Shown piece after piece: positions 1 to 4,842 of a stretch of 5,619 nucleotides of DNA. The position numbers and the translations under genes are program-made. Positions within the stretch are counted from its first letter, which is position 1. Each line of letters begins with the position of its first letter. Under the pieces are notes generated by a model. The model was not told the DNA's origin. It ran no database searches and saw nothing but the letters and a program-made list of their open reading frames with translations. Source of the DNA: Candidatus Shapirobacteria bacterium (lineage in GTDB: Bacteria; Patescibacteriota; Microgenomatia; UBA12405). The DNA is taken from the NCBI GenBank assembly GCA_023245435.1, contig JAHFKH010000009.1, positions 1-5,619 of the forward strand. The letters are read 5' to 3'.

Positions 1-1803
1 TGATTCTTTTTTGCCAATTAATTGCGATTTTAGGTTGTCAATATTAATTGAAGGGTTGGCTTTTCCTGTCAGAGTTAATTTATTATTAATATAATTTAAA
101 TTGACTACAGCTGAGTTTTTATCAAGAGTTGAAAGATTTGGCTTTTCGGGGAAAAGTTTGGCAATCATATCTTGTTTTTGAGCTAAACTAAAATAAAGAA
201 AAGTAACTTTGGATGATAAATCAAGAGATAAAAAATCAGCATCTTCGCCAACTTCACGATTAAAGACTTGTTTTTGACCATCAAAAATCATAGTCGAATC
301 AAGAATAGTGTTTTGAGAAGATTTTTGAGAGTTAATTTCGTTACTGGCTGATTCTTTTAATAATTGTTTTGCCAAATCAATAACTTTAGCTTTGTCATTT
401 TGGGTGACAACAGAAACTTCATTTCGGGTACCACCGCCAAAGGCAGATGAGGATTTGACCAATAAATTGGTATTATCTTTGACAGTAAAGGTAATATTGG
501 CGGCCAAATTATTTTCAGGACCAATAGTAAGGGCAATTACTTCGGCTTTGACTTGACCCATATTTATGACGCCAGTATCAAGATTATAAGTACTGCCGGG
601 CAACAAAATATTGTTGGTGGTCTCAAATTTTTTACCGGTACTATCGGTAATAACTAAACCTTTGTTGACAGTAATTGATTTATCTAATTTGTTAAAAACT
701 ATTACTTCACCTTTGGCTTTTTGACCTTCTTCTCTTTTGCCGGTAGTCACAATAGAAGTGCCAACGCTAAGGTCAAAAGTTTTGGTTGAAACATTGGTGT
801 TTGGATCAAGATTAATATCAAAAGTTTCACTAAACTCAACAGGATTTTGATAAATAGTTAAATCAACTTTGGAAAAATATAAAGGTAATACTGGTAATAA
901 AGGTAAAATAGCTAAGGGGAGCAACCAATAATAATTTAAAGAAATTTTGGGAAAAGAAAATGATGGCTTGAATTTAATTTTAGGTTGAGGAATTTCGGGG
1001 ACAGGTATGGGTGAATCTTCGGGCATAAAACCAAGAGTGACAGCGTCAACATCAGTAACTTCTTCTGCTTCAATAACCGGATCTGGGGCCACAATTTCAT
1101 TTGGAGTAAGGTCAGTTGGTTTTAATTGTTTTTGAATAGTATCAATAAATATTTGATCTAAGGTTAGTAAATCAACTGAAGTAACTTCGGGTAAATGTAA
1201 AAAAGTTTCAATATCTTTGTGAGCCAACCAATTGTAGTTTTTCAAATCTTCAACTATTTCACTAGTAAAAATGCCAGTAACAATAATTTTGGGGGGTAAG
1301 GCCGAATCTGATTCTAATTTTGAAAGAACTTCTTCAAATTTTGAAATAGAAAAATCAGAATCAAGCGGTTCGATATGACGTTTTTTTATAGCCCCTAAAT
1401 AAACTAAAGAAATTTGATAAAAAGTAGTACTAAAATAAACTAAAATATAGGAACTGGGAAAGGAATCGTCTTGATTGTATGATTCGACAAAAGCATCGTC
1501 ATGACTAATAAAACCTAGCGGGTGAAGTTTTAAACTGTCGCAAATATGTTTCAATTTTTTAAGCATTTCCCCAAAAATTCGACCATCTTCTCCCACCCAA
1601 AGTGGAGGAATAATAAAGGCACAATTTGAGGTTTCATCATTTGATTGGGCCGATAAGGAAGTATCGATAGCTTTTAGTAAAGAATCAGAATCATCCTGTG
1701 ACCAGGAAATTTCTTGACCTTGACTAATAACTTTTTGACTCGCCAAAGATACTCGAGCCGAATCAGAAGTTATGGAAATTAGCCAATAAAGATTATCTGC
1801 CAT
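1..1803 (-). CDS. Large one-TM protein, baseplate J/gp47-like outer region, possible degenerate actin-like cytoplasmic domain (3' end outside window)
   Basis: An open frame of 601 codons starts at an ATG (1801-1803) and runs off the left edge without a stop. I translated it from the bases. Residues 1-280 are hydrophilic. Their order (beta strands near 6-20, a helix near 40-52, a 'FIIPPLWV' strand, a helix, 'LHPLGFIS', a strand pair near 118-135, then 'PPKIIVTG') resembles the PilM/FtsA actin-like fold, but without the usual DxG and GGG nucleotide-binding residues. An acidic, proline-rich linker (about 235-275) leads to one membrane segment (about 289-310, 'WLLPLAILPLLPVLPL'). The outer part holds 'GQKAKGEVIVFN' (360-371), 'TIGPENNL' and 'SAFGGGTRNEVSVVTQND' (453-470), a pattern I know from CPR proteins annotated baseplate J/gp47-like. 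Function is unknown; an envelope-spanning structural role is inference. The start overlaps the alaS stop (TGATG), so translation is probably coupled. The frame is certain, the family fairly likely. Confidence 0.8.
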   Translation of the reverse strand, partial: MADNLYWLISITSDSARVSLASQKVISQGQEISWSQDDSDSLLKAIDTSLSAQSNDETSNCAFIIPPLWVGEDGRIFGEMLKKLKHICDSLKLHPLGFISHDDAFVESYNQDDSFPSSYILVYFSTTFYQISLVYLGAIKKRHIEPLDSDFSISKFEEVLSKLESDSALPPKIIVTGIFTSEIVEDLKNYNWLAHKDIETFLHLPEVTSVDLLTLDQIFIDTIQKQLKPTDLTPNEIVAPDPVIEAEEVTDVDAVTLGFMPEDSPIPVPEIPQPKIKFKPSFSFPKISLNYYWLLPLAILPLLPVLPLYFSKVDLTIYQNPVEFSETFDINLDPNTNVSTKTFDLSVGTSIVTTGKREEGQKAKGEVIVFNKLDKSITVNKGLVITDSTGKKFETTNNILLPGSTYNLDTGVINMGQVKAEVIALTIGPENNLAANITFTVKDNTNLLVKSSSAFGGGTRNEVSVVTQNDKAKVIDLAKQLLKESASNEINSQKSSQNTILDSTMIFDGQKQVFNREVGEDADFLSLDLSSKVTFLYFSLAQKQDMIAKLFPEKPNLSTLDKNSAVVNLNYINNKLTLTGKANPSINIDNLKSQLIGKKES

Positions 1804-3509
1804 CACTCTAGAATAGCATAAATCCGGCGCTTTCCGCCGCCGGCAGATTCCTGTTTTTGAATACTAAATTTACCCAAATCTCTGGTATTTTTTACATGAG
1901 GTCCAGTACAAACTTCGGTAGAAAAATCCCCTATTTGATAAACAGTCACAATTTCGGGATATTTGTTACCAAAAAAAGCTAGGGCTCCGGAAATTTGGGC
2001 ATCAGTAAATTTCATAGACTGGACTGTGACATCTATTTTTTTATTTATTTGATCGTTAACCATATTAGTGACAGCAATGATTTGTTCGTCGGTTAATTTG
2101 TCGGGATGGGTAAAATCAAAACGCAAACGGTCGGCGGTAATATTGGACCCGGACTGTTGGACGTGTTCACCCAAAATTTTGCGTAAACTAGCATGCAAAA
2201 GATGAGTGGCAGTATGATATTTAGTGATTATTTCACTGTGGTCGGCCAAACCTGATTTAAATTTCCCCGCCGAGAGAGTTTGAGAAAGTTTGATGTGATC
2301 TGATTTAAATTTTTCAAATTCGACTTCATTTAAATCTAAATTATTTTTATTTAGTTCTTCTTTAATTAATTCAATGGGAAAACCAAAATTTTGATATAAG
2401 TCAAAAGCTTCTTTACCGGAAACTTGGTGGTTTCGTTCAATCAATTTATTAATTTCATTCAAACCTTTGTTAAGTGATTTGCGGAATCTATTTTCTTCAT
2501 CATTTAATATTTGGATGATTTTTTCTTGATTTTCGTTTAATTCTGGATAAACACCAGCATAATTATTCTGGTTATCTAAAACAGCTTGGGCGACTTGATG
2601 ACAAAAATTTGTTTCTAATCCAATAAATTTACCCTGTCTAATGGCACGACGAATTAAGCGACGTAAAACATAACCCCGTTCTTTGTTAGCAGGCTCCACA
2701 CCATCAGCAATAATAAAAACTGCTGAACGAATATGATCAGCAATAATTCTAATTGGTTTTTGATTTTCAAAATATTTTTTATTGGATATTTCTTCAATTT
2801 TTTTGATAATTGGTTGCCAAATAGTGGATAAATAATTGTCATCTAGACCTTGCAAAAAAGCGGTGGTACGCTCGACTCCCATACCGGTATCAACATTTGG
2901 TTTGGACAAAGACTCATAAACGCCAGCGGAATTTTTATTAAATTGCATAAAAACATCGTTCCAAATTTCGATACCATCAATAAACATTTCTGAATCGGGA
3001 CCACATGGCCCAGTAATTCCGGCTGGCCCCCACCAATTATCATCTTTACCTAAAAATTTAATTTTGTCTTTGGTTAATCCAATATTTTCCCAAATTTGGG
3101 AACTGTCTGTATCTTTTGGTGAATTATTATCTCCCGCAAAACAGGTAACTGATAAACGAGCTGGGTCAAGATTTAAATGATTAGTTATAAATTCGTAACT
3201 CCAATTTAGGGCTTCGTTTTTAAAATAATCACCCAGTGACCAATTGCCAAGCATTTCAAAAAAAGTGTGATGGGTGGGATTACCAACTTCATCAATATCA
3301 CCGGTTCTAACGCATTTTTGAACATCAACCAAACGTGTGCCGGAGGGGTGTGGTTGGCCTAGTAAATAAGGGACTAAGGGGTGCATACCTGCTGAAATAA
3401 AAAGAGTGGTGGGGTCGTTTTCAGGAACGAGCAAAGCCGAGGGAATTTCGACGTGACCTTTGGACACAAAAAAACTAATGTATTTATCCTTTAACTCGCG
3501 TGCGTTCAT
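1803..3509 (-). CDS. alaS: Alanyl-tRNA synthetase, reduced form without beta-barrel and C-terminal domain
   Basis: This class II enzyme charges tRNA-Ala with alanine in the cytoplasm and clears mischarged Ser/Gly. It has 568 residues against about 875 in E. coli. The catalytic core covers about 1-235: 'KCVRTGD' (65-71), motif 2 'TFFEMLGNWSLGDYF' (82-96), 'GPCGPDSE' (167-174) and motif 3 'PNVDTGMGVER' (204-214). The tRNA-recognition part follows with 'RIIADHIRSAVFIIADG' (254-270) and 'RGYVLRRLIRRAIR' (278-291). The editing core has the metal site HTATH (432-436) and CTGPH (534-538, where bacterial enzymes have CGGTH). The roughly 100-residue beta-barrel that normally precedes HTATH is gone, and the protein ends about 30 residues after CTGPH, so DHHA1/C-Ala is missing too. 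The reading frame is intact, so this looks like lineage reduction, not decay. M1 fits the family N-terminus. An extended -10 box lies 5 bp upstream and no Shine-Dalgarno sequence is visible. The TGA stop overlaps the next gene. Confidence 0.97.
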   Translation of the reverse strand: MNARELKDKYISFFVSKGHVEIPSALLVPENDPTTLFISAGMHPLVPYLLGQPHPSGTRLVDVQKCVRTGDIDEVGNPTHHTFFEMLGNWSLGDYFKNEALNWSYEFITNHLNLDPARLSVTCFAGDNNSPKDTDSSQIWENIGLTKDKIKFLGKDDNWWGPAGITGPCGPDSEMFIDGIEIWNDVFMQFNKNSAGVYESLSKPNVDTGMGVERTTAFLQGLDDNYLSTIWQPIIKKIEEISNKKYFENQKPIRIIADHIRSAVFIIADGVEPANKERGYVLRRLIRRAIRQGKFIGLETNFCHQVAQAVLDNQNNYAGVYPELNENQEKIIQILNDEENRFRKSLNKGLNEINKLIERNHQVSGKEAFDLYQNFGFPIELIKEELNKNNLDLNEVEFEKFKSDHIKLSQTLSAGKFKSGLADHSEIITKYHTATHLLHASLRKILGEHVQQSGSNITADRLRFDFTHPDKLTDEQIIAVTNMVNDQINKKIDVTVQSMKFTDAQISGALAFFGNKYPEIVTVYQIGDFSTEVCTGPHVKNTRDLGKFSIQKQESAGGGKRRIYAILE

Positions 3510-3514
3510 AGGGA

Positions 3515-3523
3515 ATTATAGCA
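3515..3523 (-). promoter_or_regulatory. Extended -10 promoter of alaS, leaderless mRNA likely
   Basis: On the minus strand the sequence reads TGCTATAAT: a perfect TATAAT (3515-3520) preceded by the TGn of an extended -10 element. The last T is only 5 bases before the A of the alaS ATG (3509), so transcription starting 6-7 bases downstream would begin at or next to the start codon. The bases between are TTCCCT, pyrimidine-rich and unable to act as a Shine-Dalgarno sequence. No good -35 box is visible at 16-18 bp spacing, which an extended -10 tolerates. In this AT-rich DNA a chance TATAAT is possible, but TGn and position together support it. Confidence 0.55.
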
Positions 3524-3531
3524 AAAAAACA

Positions 3532-3930
3532 CTATTTTGATTTCTTAAAAACCATTTTGGGTTTGGAAACTTTGACTGGAGTCAAATTTAGAGTTTCGAC
3601 GTCAGATGGTAATGTAACTGATATTTTTTTGATTGGTTCAATTAAATTTGTAGAGACGTAGCGCGCTACGTCTCTACGCTTTTTTACGATTTTTTTGATA
3701 TCTTTTTTAATTATTTTTTTTGATTTAGTAGAGACGTGATTAATCACGTCTCTACTATTGTTTATTAATTTATCTGTTTTACCAAACAAATCGTTGAATT
3801 TATTTTTTATTTTCTTAATGATTTTTTGTTTGTCCTCGGTTGAAGTTAATAAAACAGCCGAAGCAATTAGGGCCCCAAAAATTAGACCGAGTATGAATAA
3901 TGAATTGTTATTATTTCTATCGTCTTGCAT
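3532..3930 (-). CDS. YtxH-like small membrane protein, lysine-rich, with two palindrome-encoded peptide inserts
   Basis: A 132-residue protein with a short polar N-terminus, one membrane segment (about 11-29, 'LFILGLIFGALIASAVLL') and a cytoplasmic, very basic, probably helical tail. A Gly/Ala-rich segment followed directly by charged helix is typical of YtxH-like proteins, whose function is poorly known. Residues 59-68 (SRDVINHVST) and 85-94 (RRDVARYVST) are near repeats exactly 26 residues apart, each encoded by a perfect palindrome; the stretch between is mostly Lys and Ile. The tail after about 95 is more ordinary. The upstream neighbour is a DUF948/YtxG-like gene 55 bp away, which recalls the ytxGH pair of Bacillus. 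A weak AGG lies 6 bases before the ATG. The stop is TAG, followed 22 bp later by alaS. It could also be an unrelated coiled-coil membrane protein; the YtxH name is moderate. Confidence 0.72.
   Translation of the reverse strand: MQDDRNNNNSLFILGLIFGALIASAVLLTSTEDKQKIIKKIKNKFNDLFGKTDKLINNSRDVINHVSTKSKKIIKKDIKKIVKKRRDVARYVSTNLIEPIKKISVTLPSDVETLNLTPVKVSKPKMVFKKSK
3650..3677. repeat. Perfect 28-bp palindrome, REP/MITE-like, copy A, inside the YtxH-like gene
   Basis: The left half GTAGAGACGTAGCG (3650-3663) is followed directly by its exact reverse complement (3664-3677); the flanking bases do not pair. It is about 57% G+C in a strongly AT-rich surround. It shares the outer ten bases of each arm with the copy at 3726-3757. 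As RNA it could form a long hairpin with a tiny loop. It encodes R-R-D-V-A-R-Y-V-S-T in the gene around it. Ends of GTAG/CTAC recall the GTAG foot of REP elements handled by RAYT transposases; that link is inference. Confidence 0.85.
3726..3757. repeat. Perfect 32-bp palindrome, REP/MITE-like, copy B, inside the YtxH-like gene
   Basis: The 28-bp core (3728-3755) has the left half GTAGAGACGTGATT and its exact reverse complement; two further pairs (TA on each side) extend it to 32 bp. The outer ten bases per arm match copy A, while the inner four (GATT against AGCG) differ yet remain fully complementary. Core starts are 78 bp apart, a multiple of three, so both copies are read in one frame. It encodes S-R-D-V-I-N-H-V-S-T. 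No third copy was seen in the window. Confidence 0.85.
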
Positions 3931-3985
3931 ATCGTGCCTAATTTTTAATTTGAAATTTTAAATTTTAAAAAAAATAAAAAAATAA

Positions 3986-4231
3986 TTATTTTTTTGAAAA
4001 AGAATTAAATAATTTAAAACCATTTTTGAAACCCATTAAAAATTCGGAGGCAGATGATATGGGACGAGAAATAGATGAGGAAATTAAATTGGCATCATCA
4101 ACAATTGGCGAAACTTGTTTAAGTAATTTACGAAGGTCTTGAATAAATTTAATTAGATAAACAAAACAAACTACAATGGCAATAGTAATAATTGACAAAC
4201 TAATAGCAATGATTATAGAAGTGATATCCAT
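3986..4231 (-). CDS. Small DUF948/YtxG-like membrane protein
   Basis: An 81-residue protein with an N-terminal membrane segment (about 5-27, almost all Ile/Ser/Ala/Val), then a short amphipathic helix with basic and acidic residues ('KFIQDLRKLLKQVSPIVDDA', 28-47), a Ser-rich stretch (50-62) and a hydrophobic/basic end ('FLMGFKNGFKLFNSF'). One N-terminal anchor followed by a cytoplasmic helix is the DUF948 (YtxG) layout, although this protein is shorter than most. No catalytic residues are evident. It lies 15 bp after the RodZ-like gene and 55 bp before the YtxH-like gene, probably in the same transcript. No Shine-Dalgarno sequence precedes the ATG; a weak -10-like TAAACT lies at 4239-4244. 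The coding call is good, since stop and start fit the gene spacing, but function is unknown and the family name is tentative. Confidence 0.72.
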   Translation of the reverse strand: MDITSIIIAISLSIITIAIVVCFVYLIKFIQDLRKLLKQVSPIVDDANLISSSISRPISSASEFLMGFKNGFKLFNSFSKK

Positions 4232-4246
4232 ATAAACTAGTTTACA

Positions 4247-4840
4247 CTATTTTAAAATTTTTTCCTCGATAGTGCTTTTGCCGGCAGGAGAAGTTGATTC
4301 AACCACAATTTTGGCTTCAGGTGTCGATAGTTCCAATTTTTTGACAAAATTGCCATTTTGATCAACAACAACCAAATCTTGATTAATTTTTATGGTTGAT
4401 TCAGCATCAGTCGTACCGCGAATTTCAACAACTTTGGAAAAATTTTGCGGCCAGTCAACTTTTAAAATTGGAGGTCGATTAAATTTTATATATTCAATAA
4501 TTAAATAAGTTGAAAAAAGAATTATAAGTAGGGCAATAATAACTGTATAGGTAAATTGTGGGGTAAAAACAAAAATAGAATTTTTTTGATTATTTTGAGG
4601 AGTTTTTTTGGCATAATCACGACGAAAAATAGAAACAACTTCATCAGGATTTAAACCTAAAAAAGAGGCATATTCTTTGAGCATTAACGAACAATATGGT
4701 TCATCGGGAAAGTTGGCAACTTTTTCTAATTCAAACGCCTGTAAATAACGAAAAGGAATTTTGGTTTTTTTACTAATTTCATCTAGGGTATATTCACGAT
4801 CGAGGCGAGCTGTTTCAAGTAAAAAAGAAGCACGTTTCAT
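4247..4840 (-). CDS. RodZ-like protein: helix-turn-helix domain, one TM segment, Ig-like extracytoplasmic domain
   Basis: A 197-residue protein. Residues 4-75 match the HTH_25 domain of RodZ: 'TLDEISKKTKIPFRYLQAFE' (18-37), the conserved 'FPDEPYCSLMLKEYASFLGL' (44-63) and 'NPDEV'. In RodZ this cytoplasmic domain binds the actin MreB and helps maintain cell shape. A basic/polar linker leads to a membrane segment (about 96-118, 'YTVIIALLIILFSTYLIIEY'). The outer part (about 122-197) begins 'RPPILKVDWP' and contains 'VVEIRGTTDAESTIKINQD' and 'VVVDQNGNF', the pattern of a single Ig-like (Big/glucodextranase B-like) beta-sandwich, not the usual RodZ C-terminal DUF4115 domain. The ATG lies 2 bp after the ftsK stop with no Shine-Dalgarno sequence, so it probably depends on readthrough or re-initiation from ftsK. 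Binding to MreB is not shown here, and mreB is not in the window. A membrane-bound DNA-binding regulator is the alternative. Confidence 0.85.
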   Translation of the reverse strand: MKRASFLLETARLDREYTLDEISKKTKIPFRYLQAFELEKVANFPDEPYCSLMLKEYASFLGLNPDEVVSIFRRDYAKKTPQNNQKNSIFVFTPQFTYTVIIALLIILFSTYLIIEYIKFNRPPILKVDWPQNFSKVVEIRGTTDAESTIKINQDLVVVDQNGNFVKKLELSTPEAKIVVESTSPAGKSTIEEKILK

Positions 4841-4842
4841 AA

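Noticed and set aside
1..1803. Phage or tailocin origin for the baseplate-J-like gene
   Set aside because: It sits in a housekeeping operon beside alaS, has a membrane anchor and cytoplasmic domain unlike phage baseplate proteins, shares base composition with its neighbours, and no other phage gene is visible.
2654..3043. Two minus-strand open frames of 62 and 66 codons within alaS
   Set aside because: They are out-of-frame shadows of alaS, whose own frame is intact and carries all family motifs across this stretch.
3650..3686. Intrinsic terminator on the plus strand: palindrome followed by GCTTTTTT
   Set aside because: No plus-strand gene exists upstream to terminate. The T runs are the complement of AAA lysine codons in the minus-strand gene, and on the minus strand neither palindrome is followed by a T run.
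3758..3961. Plus-strand open frame of 67 codons
   Set aside because: It lies antisense to the membrane segment of the YtxH-like gene; its hydrophobic look follows from reading that AT-rich DNA backwards, and it has no ribosome-binding site or family pattern.
3976..3995. 20-bp AT-only palindrome at the end of the DUF948-like gene, possible terminator
   Set aside because: It contains no G or C pair, so the hairpin would be weak, and in DNA made mostly of A and T runs such symmetry arises easily.
3529..4253. Ten-base match AAAATAGTGT (minus strand) at the ends of both the YtxH-like and RodZ-like genes
   Set aside because: Both contain a Lys codon plus TAG stop, the match is short, and spacing to the next start differs (19 against 12 bases), so chance is a sufficient explanation.
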